Source: Daldinia sp. FL1419
Taxonomy: Eukaryota; Ascomycota; Sordariomycetes; Xylariales; Hypoxylaceae
Reading direction: 5' to 3'
NCBI GenBank assembly: GCA_025201765.1
Contig: MU623361.1
Coordinates: 248,001 to 312,000 of the forward strand
Length of the DNA: 64,000 bases
Shown in pieces: positions 1-12,012 of this stretch (within the stretch, counting starts at the first letter, position 1; the number at the start of each line of letters is the position of its first letter). The position numbers were made by a program, and so were the translations under genes. The notes below the pieces were generated by a model. It did no database searches. It had not been told where the DNA came from and saw nothing but the letters and a program-made list of their open reading frames with translations.

Positions 1-1
1 T

Positions 2-1366
2 GCAAATAAGCGCAAAGCTCAGCACACGGGCGCACGTACTGCTTCTCACCATGGAAGAGGCGTCACCAAGGCGCACGAGCGTAGGGATGGCTTATCGGAG
101 GAGGAAGCAGCTAACAGGCGCTTCGAAGCCGCCATGTGTTTCCTACGGGGTATCTGTTATGCTAAGCAAAATGCTTTCGATCGGGCAAAGGAGTGCTACA
201 AAGATGCGGTTCGCATTGATGTCCAATGCTTTGAAGCATTTCAGCAGTTGATGAAGAACTCCCTCATGTCTCCCGATGAGGAATGGCAATTCTTGGAGTC
301 GTTGGATTTTGATGCTATTAATGTCTCCGGTGACTCGTCGTCTTCGCAGGAGGCTGCTGAATTTACAAAGATGCTCTACACCACGAGGCTCTCCAAGTAT
401 AGGAACCCCGCGTCCTTTACAACCGCTTGCGAGACTCTATCTACACATTATAATTTGGCCTCGAACCCCGACTTACTACTTGCCCGAGCAGATTTACTGT
501 ACACACAATGCAGATATAAGGATGCCCTAGCCATCACCGATTCTGTGCTCCAAGAAGATAAATACAACTTCAGCATATACCCCTTGCACCTGGCTTGTTT
601 ATACGAACTTAAGATGAAAAACGTGCTTTTCTTAATCTCGCACGACCTCGCTGACACACATCCGGAGGAACCTTGCACGTGGCTCGCCGTCGGTATTTAC
701 TACTTTGCCATCGACAAGATCGCCGAGGCCAGACGCTACTTTAGTAAAGCTAGTATGATGGATCCGCACTTCGGACCAGCCTGGATCGGGTTCGCCCACA
801 CGTTTGCGGCTGAGGGTGAACATGACCAGGCAATATCGGCGTACTCGACGGCCGCGAGGTTATTTATGGGGACACACCTACCGCAGGTCTTCCTTGGGAT
901 GCAAAACCACGCGCTGAATAATATGACGCTGGCAGACGAGTTTCTTAAGACGGCTTACGGCTTATGCAAGACAGATCCCCTACTGCTCAACGAGATGGGC
1001 GTCGTTTATTATCACCAGGACCGACCCCAGGATGCCGCCACGCTCTTCCTAAAGGCTCTCGAAGTCGCGGAGGACATCGACTCAGAACCTAATGCTTGGA
1101 TTTCGGCGCGCATCAATTTAGCCCACGCCTATCGTCGCGCTAAGCGTTACGATGAGGCGTTAGATCAGTTCGACGAAGTTTTGAGACAAGGCGGGAAGGA
1201 CGCGTCTATCTTTGCGGCGAAAGGACTGATATACATGGAACAAGGGGGTAAGTTCGACCTGGCTGTCGAAGTATTACACCAGGCGCTTGCCATTCATCCA
1301 CAAGACCCCATCGCGACGGAATTATTAAACAAGGCGCTGGATGAGACGGCTGGGTTATTACCTTAA
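2..1366 (+). CDS. cdc16: Anaphase-promoting complex subunit Cdc16/Cut9/APC6 (3' part)
   Basis: The C-terminal 454 residues of a tetratricopeptide-repeat protein of the anaphase-promoting complex/cyclosome, the ubiquitin ligase that drives metaphase-anaphase transition and mitotic exit. The frame is open from base 2, so the true start lies outside the window. Several TPR units can be seen, with typical spacing such as AEARRYFSKASMMDPHFGPAW, then the units around residues DPLLLNEMGVVYY, ARINLAHAYRRAKRYDEALD and FDLAVEVLHQALAIHPQDP. The pattern and ending fit Cdc16/Cut9 rather than Cdc23 or Cdc27; this is family recognition, not a search result. No intron is needed in the visible part and the gene ends at TAA. 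Internal ATG at 134 is not the start, because conserved sequence continues upstream (LSEEEAANRRFEAAM). Confidence 0.88.
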   Translation, partial: ANKRKAQHTGARTASHHGRGVTKAHERRDGLSEEEAANRRFEAAMCFLRGICYAKQNAFDRAKECYKDAVRIDVQCFEAFQQLMKNSLMSPDEEWQFLESLDFDAINVSGDSSSSQEAAEFTKMLYTTRLSKYRNPASFTTACETLSTHYNLASNPDLLLARADLLYTQCRYKDALAITDSVLQEDKYNFSIYPLHLACLYELKMKNVLFLISHDLADTHPEEPCTWLAVGIYYFAIDKIAEARRYFSKASMMDPHFGPAWIGFAHTFAAEGEHDQAISAYSTAARLFMGTHLPQVFLGMQNHALNNMTLADEFLKTAYGLCKTDPLLLNEMGVVYYHQDRPQDAATLFLKALEVAEDIDSEPNAWISARINLAHAYRRAKRYDEALDQFDEVLRQGGKDASIFAAKGLIYMEQGGKFDLAVEVLHQALAIHPQDPIATELLNKALDETAGLLP

Positions 1367-2761
1367 GGTTGCATATTCGTGGTGTGGTGAGGCTAGACTA
1401 CCTAACTAACTGGTTTATGAGCAATGACGAGTAATACCTACCTACCTACCTACATAGGTAGTCTTGGTAGCCTACGAAGATGTCTCGGGCGAGAATGACC
1501 AATGCTATGCTGTCTTATGTTTCCTTGCCCCTTTCTCTAGACGGCGCCGTCTTACTTTCTACCTTTTGAGAAGTTTTCAGGTGCGTTGCTGACCGCCTTG
1601 CCCACGGCCTAGACCGTCCGGCCCGTGTACCTTGTATATAAGGCTTGCTGGCTTGCTTGAGGAGGCCATCTTATCGATCATGGCGCATCTGCCCGAGCTT
1701 ATGGTTCGTCTATCTCGACGCCTACGGTTCGTAATTGGCACATCGATCGCTCGCCGGTGAGAGTAGTAAATGAGTAGTTTGATTACTTTTTATTGATTTA
1801 TCTAAACTCCCAACCGTTCCCAATTTTACGATTGCGTCCCTATCCTATTATGCGTTAATTACGACGTGTGCCCTTGCGCCTCGATATCTACGTGATAATA
1901 GGAAATTGTCGATAAAATCTTCTTTCCCTCCTTTCATCCCAGCCCGCGGACACGGACAGGGAGACGAAAGAGCGGTCAACAGTAAATGATAATTGCTCGG
2001 CCAATATAGGACGGAGTAACGGTCAGAATAAAGAAAATTTGGCGAGATGATGATGGCTGAGATGAGCGCTGTGTTGCGATTTGTCTTCCGGCCGCGCCAT
2101 CTCACGGCGACGATGTCGGATTTCGCTGGTCGTCACAATCCGGGCTATGTGTATATGTGCTGATCACACCTGTCAATCACTACCAAGTGTCTGTCTGCTA
2201 ATGCCCACCTACAGTGGTAGTTATGAAGTCATCAGAGATCGTTATGCTTTCCTTTCGCCTGTTATACCCCCTAAAATTAGGAGGGAGGCCCGGTCCTTAG
2301 TTGACGGTATATTGGGGGGAACCCTAGATAATTACTAGTGTAAAAGGCGATGTATTGTACCTGCTGCTGCTGCTGCATGTGCTACATTACACATATACGT
2401 ACATGCGTACAGGCTGCCATGTGGGAGGGCCGGGGGTGCCATTCCTCTGTCCATTGCTATGTAACCTTAGGGTAGCTTCCAAGCCCCGAGCCGTTTTTGC
2501 GCCGCGTGGGGGCGAGAGAAAGCAGACTCAAGCTTTGCTGATCTTGTTGTGAACGCCTCCTAGCCCGGACTGGGTGAATATACATTGCAGGACGCGATTT
2601 TAGAACTACTAGTTAAGTCCTAGGTACCTTCATCGGGGTCCCAAAACGGCATCTTCTTAAGAGCGATATTGGACTGTCCCGGCTACGGAGCGCCGTCGCG
2701 TTAAGTCCGACAAGGTAGCGCAGGCGTCTTTCGTCGCCCGCAACGTGTTTTTGGGGCGTTG
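1367..2761. other. Intergenic, no gene seen
   Basis: About 1.4 kb between the cdc16 stop and the Mutator-like relic. Short open frames on both strands lack conserved content or splice context. It has a short CTAC-type repeat near 1437-1458 (CCTACCTACCTACATAGG) and a (CTG)n-like run near 2363. Confidence 0.6.
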
Positions 2762-2770
2762 GTGGGCTAC
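2762..2770. repeat. Target-site duplication, left copy
   Basis: GTGGGCTAC immediately precedes the left inverted repeat and recurs exactly at 6516-6524 after the right one. Since the bordering bases also match, the duplication can be read as 9 to 11 bp (GGTGGGCTACC). This length is typical of Mutator-like elements. Confidence 0.88.
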
Positions 2771-2843
2771 CAGTATCTTTAAAAGGCCAGGTAAATCTTC
2801 ATAAAAGGCCAACCCATCCATTTTCCACGTGAGATAATGGCCC
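2771..2843 (+). repeat. Left terminal inverted repeat of MULE relic
   Basis: Seventy-three bases that pair with the reverse complement of 6442-6515. I count about eight substitutions, nearly all transitions, and one single-base indel. GC content is retained here while the interior has decayed. Confidence 0.88.
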
Positions 2844-5800
2844 GATTATAATATATCTAATTTATATGGGGTTTAATCTATCCCCTAACAAAAAATAGAA
2901 AAAATAAAAAATTACCTGATTATATATTTAATATATTTAATATTTAAAATAATACAATAAATTTAATTATTTTATAAAAATTCAAATAATTTTTTAATTA
3001 TTCCTTTTAATTATGCATTTATTTAATTATTATAGTAATACAAATTCCAATTGTATGTATTTAATTGGTTAAATTGATTAAATTAATTAGGCCATTAATT
3101 TTGATGTTATGAAGGTATTATAAATATTTGAAATTTAAGTTGGAGAAGGTATTATATATTTTAAAATTAATTTTGAAATTGATTTTATATATTTTATAAT
3201 CTGTATATATTAAGGAAGGTTATATTAGGCTTTGTTGTTATAAGTATTAACATTAAAGGTATTATATATGATTATAATAATAGTATAAATAATAATATTA
3301 ATATTAATAAATATTTCAATATTAATTTTAATTAATTTTATTATTTTTGTAATAATACTATTATATTAATAATTATAGTATTTTTTTTATTAATCTTTTT
3401 AATTTTAGATTTATAACTTTGTTAATATTGAATAAGGGGTGGAGGAGGTTTATTGTGAGAGGGTATATGATTAATATTATAATTAATTGATCTTAAAGAT
3501 TGATTTTAAAGTCTTAAGGTTATTTCTAAATTATACCTTTTAAGATCTATAATGTTAATTTTATTTAATTTATATTAGAACATTTTAAGAGGTAAATTGT
3601 TAGGATATGTTAGTTTATGTTTACACCTTGCAAACATTTTAGGATTTAAAACCTCCATATCTTTTACCTTTTTATTGGTAAGGTTTAAATTATTATTAAA
3701 ATATAACCACTAATAATAACTAATATTATCTAATTTAAAAACTTATAATTAACTTAAATTTATACCTTTTTAATCACCTAATATTAAATTATATAATATA
3801 TATTTGTAAGATAAATCCCACTATTTTATAAATAAATATTTATAAGGAGGTTTTGAGATATTTTTTTTAAAATAGGTTTTATAATCTTTGAATATATATT
3901 TAAATTGGAGTTAAATTTGTTTCATAATCTTAGGTAAAATATGGTATAATATATGATAAAAAATTCTTATAGTATAATATTTGATAAAATTTTGAGATTT
4001 AGTTTTTTGAAGGCCTAATTTGTATATAGCCTTATATTTAATATATATATTATATATCAAATTGTATAATATATTTAATTTATAGTGATGATGTTTAATA
4101 TATTATTTTAAATGTTTATATATTGCTTCAATTTTATTAATGATTATAATATTATAATTACGTATATGCGATATAATAAATTAAGTAAATTGGAAGTGCC
4201 AAAAAAGGTAATATTTGATTAGGTAATTTATTAAGGTTATAAAAAAAAATGTTAATAAAAGTGTTTTAAAAAAACATATAAAAAAATTAATTAAATTTTA
4301 AGGAATTTTAAAGTAGATGGTAATTCAAAAATGTTTGTGTATACATTACCTTCTTAATTTGGTAAATAGTGGATTGGTAAAAAACTTTAAATCTACCTTG
4401 GAGGTCTTTGATTGGTTAATATTTTTATAATATTTTTTGGTGTTGAGTCAAAAAGCACCACAAGTGTGTGTAGGTAAGAGACGCATTTCAAGTACCTAAA
4501 TTGAGACTTTTAAAAGGTTTTATTTATACAATAAGAGTAAAATATTCAATTTATGAATCTAATAATGGAATTGTTCTTTTAATAGATCTTATGTAAGCCA
4601 AAATAGATCTTCCGTTTAGGTGTATACCATTAATTTCTAGGTTAAAATAAAGCTATTGTAAGTGTTAGGTTATATATTTATATTAAAAATTGAGTATTAA
4701 AGTTTTTTAGTGATTTTATAGGTAATTTTATTAATTTTTAAGTTATTTTTAACTTTTTTAGGGTTATTATTAATTTTATTATTGATAGGAAGGTTGTACA
4801 AGGGGGGGTCTAAATTAGGTAAATTTTTATTTAATATTATATGATTATTAATTATATATTTTTTATTATTTGTAAATAATGTTTTAGTAGTCCTTAATAA
4901 TATTTTTATTTATTTTTTAATTGTATAATATATTATATTTTTGAAGATATGTTATATATATAATTGTTGTAACATTTCTTTAAATATATTATTTATAGTT
5001 AATTTAAATGTTTAAGAAAAGTTATTTAAAATTATAGTAGGAGGATTAATTTTATATTAAATTTGTAGGTTTTTTAAGTACCCTAATTATTATAAAAAAT
5101 TAGTTTCTGATTTTCCAGAGGTTAGGTTAAATGTTATATAAAAATTTGTATGTAAGGTGGTGAGGTTTGTTATATTTAATAGAGGTATATTAAATTGATT
5201 GATTTATTTTATATATAAATTAGTATGGGGAGTTAGAAAAAATGATTGAAATTTATTTTATATGTATTATTAAATAGTAAAATTTTAGGGTTGTGATATT
5301 ATATGTTTATATATCATTTGAAGATCCAAAATAGATAAATTATATGTTTGGAGATTGGATTTTCATTTATTATAAATTTAATATTATAAGAATCTTTATA
5401 ATAATGTAATTTTTGGAGTAGAATTTGTGTATTAGTAAGTTTTTTTTATAATTATTTTTTGAGGTTATATTTTATATTTATTATATTAGATATTATTATT
5501 GTTATATTGTTTTGGTGAATTGTATTATATAATATATTGTTTTTTTTATTTGAATTGAGGGGATTGTTGGGGTTAGATTTTAGTCTAAATTGTATATAAA
5601 GTTTAAGGTTATTAAATTTGAGGTTATTATTTAATAAAAAATAAGTAATTTGGTATATATTAAGAGATTTAATCCTTAATAGTTTTAAAATGGCGGTTTT
5701 GAGGTTATAATTAATCTATTATAATTGTTAATATTTAGTGTTAGTTGAATTAAGATTTAATTTATGGTTATGAGAGGTGTTTTAAATTTTAATATATTAT

Positions 5801-6441
5801 ATTTGGTTTCTTTTTAGGTATGAAATAGTAGCCTTATACTTGTAATTATATTTGCAAGAGGTGCAATCTCTTTCTCTATAACCCTATTTTATTAGCTTAC
5901 CTAATTTATTATATACAAATTAATAATATACAAATTTATTATTTAAATTGAATCCACTACCAAGAACTTTTGTTCGTACATTTTTTTTAATATGTATGTA
6001 AAAGCCTTAATTATATACAAATTTAAGATAAACCTTATAAGCTTTTTTGTACGAATGAAACGGCCGTTATAAATCGTATTGCGGTAGGGGTTCTCTCTCT
6101 CGAAAACTTTCATAATTGGAAATAGATGATATAACAAGGGTTTTTGTACGATTTGAGGCTGGAGAAATCAAATCAATAGGGTTTTGGGGGTTTGAATAGG
6201 TGTACAAATTGGTAGTATTACCTTGTCAGGATTAGATGGGGTCACTGATCTAAATTGGATTAAAGATATAATACTAAAATAATATTAGAATATTAAAATA
6301 TAATAACAAATTATTTTATTAAATATTAATAATAATTTTAATAGGTATATAATATTTTAAGATTATAATATATAACCAGGCAATATTCTATTTTAATTGG
6401 AAATTAAATTAAATTTAATACAAATTAGGTGTATATATATT

Positions 6442-6515
6442 GGGCCACCATCTCACGTAGAAAAGTGGATAGGTTGGCCTTTTATGAAAATTTACCTAGC
6501 CTTTTAAAGATACTG
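6442..6515 (-). repeat. Right terminal inverted repeat of MULE relic
   Basis: Seventy-four bases, the inverted partner of 2771-2843, ending in CCTTTTAAAGATACTG directly before the right target-duplication copy. Confidence 0.88.
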
Positions 6516-6524
6516 GTGGGCTAC
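6516..6524. repeat. Target-site duplication, right copy
   Basis: GTGGGCTAC, identical to 2762-2770. Confidence 0.88.
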
Positions 6525-7581
6525 CGTCGCATCAGCAGCTAGGCAAAGCAAGGGAGAGACAACGATCTCAGATAAAGGGGGTTTACCATTCCTTGCGTGA
6601 TTGCGTCGAAGCTAAAGAATGTTCAACGTGTCGACGGGACAGGGACTGGGGCTGGTAAGTATTTGACCCAATCTTTTCGGCGACGTTGATCCCGGTTGGG
6701 CTTGCTTGTCACGAATATATTTTTGGCCCAGCTTCTCTCACATTACAGCCCGACCTGAGAGCCTGGATCATCCCAGCGTCATCCACATACGTACCTAGGA
6801 GGTAGCTAATACATGCATAGTGTAGATTCCTAGAGTTGGTTTCGTACATAGTGGCTCGATGTTGCAGATAGAGAAAGGGGGCCCGGCGTGATATGGATCA
6901 GCGCAGTATTTATCCCATAGTGGCTGGGTGATGGAAAGTTCTGTTAGTAGTTGCAGGATGTTGAACACGCGGAATCTGATGAAAGCTATTTATCTCATCA
7001 CGTTGTTTATTACGACTTCATCCTCCGTCTCGGTTTAACTATCCCCACAGGATTATTCTTCACACGGGGGATGACGGGGGATTGGTGGGGATGCTCATCC
7101 CAACCGTCCCAGGAAATGGAGTTGCGGGAGTGATCCGCGGCGGGGCCGGTCTTCATTTTATGAGCCCTCTTATTCAGTCGCCACGCCTTGACCGAATCTT
7201 CTACGTGAAGGCCATCTTCTGGTCACTGCATAGTAAAAAGGGCCGGCCCGTTGTGCAGTCATTTCCATAAGTTCCGCATTGAGGGAACTGGGTGGCGCAC
7301 TCCCCTGCGAAACAATAACATGATGTTTAATAACTACTTCATATTAAATACTATATTTATGATTAGAGTATAAATATTAAAGTTAAAAAGAAAAAAAAAT
7401 TTTTAAAGAAAATATTATGTTGAGGTTCACTTAGTTACGGAACTTTACCACAACCGTTCGAAAATGCCTCGATCTATGGGCAGTCTATCTAAAAAAGTGA
7501 GGCGCCCGTGTTTTCACCACGCCGGGTCTCACAATGTGCTTCAAGGTCGTGTGGTGCACCTAAGTAGGCTTGAGCAGTATC

Positions 7582-7602
7582 GATGATGATGATGATGATG
7601 AT
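7582..7602. repeat. (GAT)7 microsatellite
   Basis: Seven uninterrupted GAT units in intergenic DNA; the His-rich open frame on the other strand is a by-product of it. Confidence 0.95.
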
Positions 7603-8630
7603 AGATAGAGTAAATATAAACGCGATGCAATACGCATAGTAATATGACTGCATGGAGGAAGCAGAAAGGATTTCGGTTAAAAGAAGGGTCCGTTTTACGT
7701 GCACTAACCTGCTGAATACCTGCCGAATCCGGATGCCCCGGAACATGATCACAATTGATGTTCGCGATAGCGCAGTGATGGGATACCATGCGGATCAAAT
7801 CAATGAAATACGTAGTATCTACGATCTACTTGAATCTTGGCTGATCTGATACAATAAGGTTATGGGGGAGGGAGATCTCTAATCAAAGGGATAGAGGTGT
7901 TAAGTATTAAAAGTGTCTTGCAAACGTGGCATAGTCGAGAGCTATCTCTAAGTGACACTAAACAAGAGTTGAAAAACAGGACGGCTTCGGCGCTGATATG
8001 CGTGATTCATACGCAAGGAGTCGAAGTCTTCGCGAAAAATCGCCACTATATCGGTGAAGAGAGAAGTGTCGTCCCATCGGCCGAAGGCGGAGAAGAAAGT
8101 TATAAAAAAAGACGATTAGGAGGCTCGGATTCTGCAGTGAGGTAAGAAGATGAGATGAGATAATCCGCAGTGCAACTTCAGCATCGACGTTGGCGGCGGC
8201 CATACTCATAAGGCAGGAGACTATGTTTTCTTGGGCTTCGACGTTGCAATCAGCCGATTGCTACATTACCATCAGAAACCGTATCTCATGTACTCTTCGT
8301 GAGTGAGTCTTCGGAAAACTCATCGTATTCGTTAAAAGAGACGGGACCAACCCAATTCAACTTTGATACCTACTCGATAGACTTGTTAAAAGGGGTTTAG
8401 CGGAAGGGCCGATATTTACTAATAAATGTACCCCTAAATTCGTTCCACACATTTATTCGGTGCTTGTTGCATTCGCAGCCCTTTTTCCACGATGGTAGAT
8501 AAAAAATCCTAAAATAAAAAAAAAAGCAAATTGAAAAATCGCCCTCCACATACGCCACCAGACACCTGTCAACCAGGTTATGGGAGGTATGGTAGTTACT
8601 AGTATATGAAGCTGTTTTGGCAAAAGAATG

Positions 8631-8650
8631 GTGTGTGTGTGTGTGTGTGT
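8631..8650. repeat. (GT)10 microsatellite
   Basis: Ten GT units followed by an interrupted TTGTGTGTGG tail. Confidence 0.95.
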
Positions 8651-10707
8651 TTGTGTGTGGCTGGGCCTGGAATGTCGGATTTACTAGTTCGTTGAAGTCA
8701 TTAACAAGAAGGGCAATTAGAAGGGGAAAAAAAAAACAAAAAAAAAAAAAGCCCTTTCGAAACGTGAATTTTAACGGGTAGCGGGGTATCCCCCTTTTGA
8801 ATGCGGGGACTGCTACTATGGGATGTATCCCGATCATTTCAACTTACATCCTATTATTCTCTCTCATACTCTTTCGATGAACTTCTCTATCCCTGATCCT
8901 TGTTGGGGATCGCTTTTTAAGACGTCGGTTATCTGCCCATGTCAACCCGCGCCGTCATATGACCAAAATAAGCTATCATGTCTCTTTGCTTTTTTTCAAT
9001 GTCTTCTTTTCCGTTGTCCCCTTTCCCATCGCTACCCATCGCCACTTAAATATGAACCATCGGTCAAGAGTTACACATTAAGAGATTCATTATTACAATC
9101 ACCCCTGTACTTAGTATAATCGTGGATCGCCTGTCGATCCTGTATGTATGTGCTTCTAGAACAATAGAAGAAAAGAGCTCTGAGTTGTGGATTTTGGGGG
9201 GTGTTTTTTTTCCAAGCCACGTCCCTGCGCTCGACATACATCCGCGGTCAAGCCTATCCACTCAAGACACATATGTGCGGATTATGGCACACATCTACTG
9301 CGCCAGGGCATCTTAGGTACCTTTAGGTAGGCAGGTATGGATAGACATACATACTTATGTATAGATGGTAGTGTCAAGTGATCCACACGGTTTACTAACA
9401 CGTACATGCACAACACATGGGCATCGACTAGTTGCAGAGAGCTGATTGACGGTGGTCCAATAGAATAGTGAGACCCCTGCTCTGGCCTGCTCTGGTCTAT
9501 GTACTCTGGAAAACTTTGCCTGCAGGCTTGTAGAGTTGAAGGTCAAAGCGTGCAGATAACTAGTTGTGCCCAGACTACTTTAATAGGGCCAAAATATCCC
9601 GTAAACGACCAGTGAAGAACGAACCCCTTAAGCCGTTAGTATTGTGATATACTATCCATACTATTCATACTATCCTCCAATAGGGATAACGAGTTCTTCA
9701 TTCACGTTTAGTTGCGATGGCTCTGTGGCCGCAGCTGCTGCGGCCATCATCATAAAGATGATCGGTGATTGGGAACTAGCGGTGGCTGATGCCCCTTTCC
9801 ACTAGATCGTCCCGGGTTCTTGGATTGTTTACACCACAATTCCTCGGGCATATTTTCTGTGTTCAACTTGGAACCGCCTCCACCTACTTCCTCGTATACT
9901 AGGAGTCTAGGACCTCATGGGTTCGATCGCAATACTGGTAAAGACCGCTTGGGATTCGGCCAAGAGGGAGTTAAGAGGTAATCACACAAACCGATGGATC
10001 TGGGCGAGATGACTTTATGATCCCAAAGGAGTGTATACTTTCGAAAATAAGGGTTTATAGATGGCGATCCAAAGATGAGTAGCGTATCGGGAGTCGTAGC
10101 TACTATGACACTAGCATCTGGACTCGCAACTGATTCTCCTTATGGGTTGAACCTTTTACTGTGTTGGAATAACTACCTCTAGATTGACTAGCCAATCATG
10201 ACTTATTAGACACTTGGGGGATAGTTTATGACTTGGGACAAAATGGAGGTAGTTGTCCGGGTCCAAGGCCGACCTTACCACTTGTAGATAACTTACTTGA
10301 TATATCCCATCCATCGTCACCCTCCGCAAAACAAAAAAAAAGAAAAGAAAAAAAAAAAAGGACGAAAAGGCAGGACTCGCAAGGTCTTGGCCTTTTGAGC
10401 GAAACACGTAAACCAAAGTCCCTTGTTACCTGAATCCTTCACTTTTTCTGAAACCATCTAACCTGCTGTGTAGTGTGGTTCCAAAGGTTCCAAGGGTCCC
10501 AAGGGTACCGATTAAAAGCCGTGATTGGTGATTGAGAGCCGCCTCTGTTACCGAGTAACTTGACATGCCTTAGTTACATACCTACCTACCTAGGTAAAGG
10601 GTTTAAAGGGCTTACACAAACCCAAATAAAGATTGTTCATTGAATAAATCTTTAACAATATACATCATAATAAACAACAACCTGCATGACTTTTGAAGTT
10701 CATTGTT

Positions 10708-10755
10708 AAGAAGAAGAAGAAGAAGAAGAAGAAGAAAAAGAAAAAGAAGAAAAAA
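10708..10755. repeat. (AAG)n purine tract
   Basis: About nine AAG units passing into an A-rich, G-interrupted purine tract. Confidence 0.9.
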
Positions 10756-11541
10756 TATTGGGCGAAGGTTGTATATCCACTCTAAGCCAGGACTAATTCC
10801 TCTTTTTATTCATTCTTCTCTTATTCGGCTTCGAAAACTGACCGAGGTTTTCCGTTTTTTTTTATCCTTTCCTTGCTAAGCCTCTGTGGGTACTACTTTG
10901 AATGTACTGCACTACAGTGCCATATATAATTAATCTACCTTACATTTGAACTTAATTATGTTAAGCTCTAGACTTAATACCCGTAAATACCTATGTACAC
11001 ACTCTTATTTACTCAATGGAAATAAGTACGCCAATTGTGATATCGTATATATTATTTATAATATATTGCTTCTATAAATTCGTACTATTTATTTATAATC
11101 ACAAATTAAGCTCGTAGATTGCCCAAGAGGTAATAAACCGATGAGGCGATTACGTAGGTACCTGTAGATACGTCTCGTGAATTGTAGATCTTGGTACCTA
11201 GACGCCAAGTGGTTACTGCGTAGAATTCCGGGCTACCCCCTGTTAAACTTTGGTACCATACCACAGCGTATTGTATGACGGTCCTTTATTGCGCTAGACC
11301 TCACTAAACTCTAGTAGGCATGCGCAACCAGCTCGCACCTAACTGGATACCTAGCTAGATACCTGGCTCGGTACCTCGATACCTTGCCTAGCACCCATAT
11401 GACATGCATTAAAATATAATTAATAATTTCTTAGGGGGTCTCTCTAGTTAGTACATGTAGCGAAGGTAGCGTCACCTACAAGCCTCGTCTCGTCAGCGAT
11501 ACCACCTACGCTACTACCTATTACCTACCACTACTCACACT

Positions 11542-11586
11542 ACCTATTCTACCTATTCTACCTATTCTACCTATTCTACCTATTCT
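11542..11586. repeat. Five copies of a 9-bp tandem repeat
   Basis: Five perfect copies of ACCTATTCT, preceded by related CTACC-rich sequence. Confidence 0.92.
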
Positions 11587-12012
11587 ACTCTCATCGCTCC
11601 TTTCTAAAAAAGCTAAACCTTTTAACTTGCCACCCCTTCCGTCCGGTTGGCTCCTTATGTCTTCTGCAACTCTCCTTACGACCTCCAATTAATTGTGCGA
11701 TTTCCCCGGGAAAAAAGGCCTTCGACAAATCGTCGGTAGGACCCGAGTCCTTCCTCCAGTTTTTCTTCTCCTTAGTTTTCCACTTTCTTGATTCTTCTGA
11801 CTAAAAAAGAAAGACCCTGAACCGTCTTTCTTCCCTTGGTTTTTCATATATTACAATATGCCGTGTTAATTATTAATGTACCCTAAGTCCATCTTCATAT
11901 TCGATCTGTCGTTTGCTGTGCGCGATCGTATAGACCCCAAAGGTGCGACAAGAGCCTAACACATCGCGAAAAATTTCCCCCGCTATAACGACGACAAACG
12001 GCACGATCTACC

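Larger units (their letters stand above)
2771..6515. mobile_element. RIP-degraded Mutator-like (MULE) DNA transposon relic
   Basis: A 3,745 bp, strongly AT-rich block bounded by inverted repeats and a 9-bp target duplication. The ends read CAGTATCTTTAAAAGG on the left and its reverse complement on the right. The interior is dominated by A/T runs with stops in all frames, so no transposase can be read. The two terminal repeats differ almost entirely by C/T or G/A changes, the signature of RIP, a premeiotic C-to-T mutation process of ascomycetes. Assignment to Mutator-like elements rests on the 9-11 bp duplication and the roughly 73 bp inverted repeats; no transposase supports it. A slightly less AT-rich patch at about 5,820-6,240 may be a remnant of a separate insertion or of less mutated sequence. 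Confidence 0.82.
6525..12012. other. Long gene-poor intergenic region
   Basis: About 5.5 kb with no gene I can support. Open frames of 60-146 codons overlap each other on both strands, run through microsatellites and poly-purine tracts, and show no conserved motif. It contains a small AT-rich patch at 7,320-7,425 without inverted ends, several simple repeats listed separately, and many TACCTA/CCTAGGTA-type short motifs from 9,310 onwards. The last kilobase is presumably the promoter and leader of the PH-domain gene. Confidence 0.6.

Noticed and set aside
5943..6137. 64-codon open frame inside the MULE relic
   Set aside because: Low-complexity Ile/Lys/Tyr/Phe composition produced by AT-rich sequence; no transposase motif.
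7320..7425. Small AT-rich patch as another transposon relic
   Set aside because: No inverted ends or target duplication could be found.
9905..9950. GGGTTCGATCGC, resembling a tRNA T-loop
   Set aside because: No matching acceptor stem, D-arm or anticodon arm could be folded around it.
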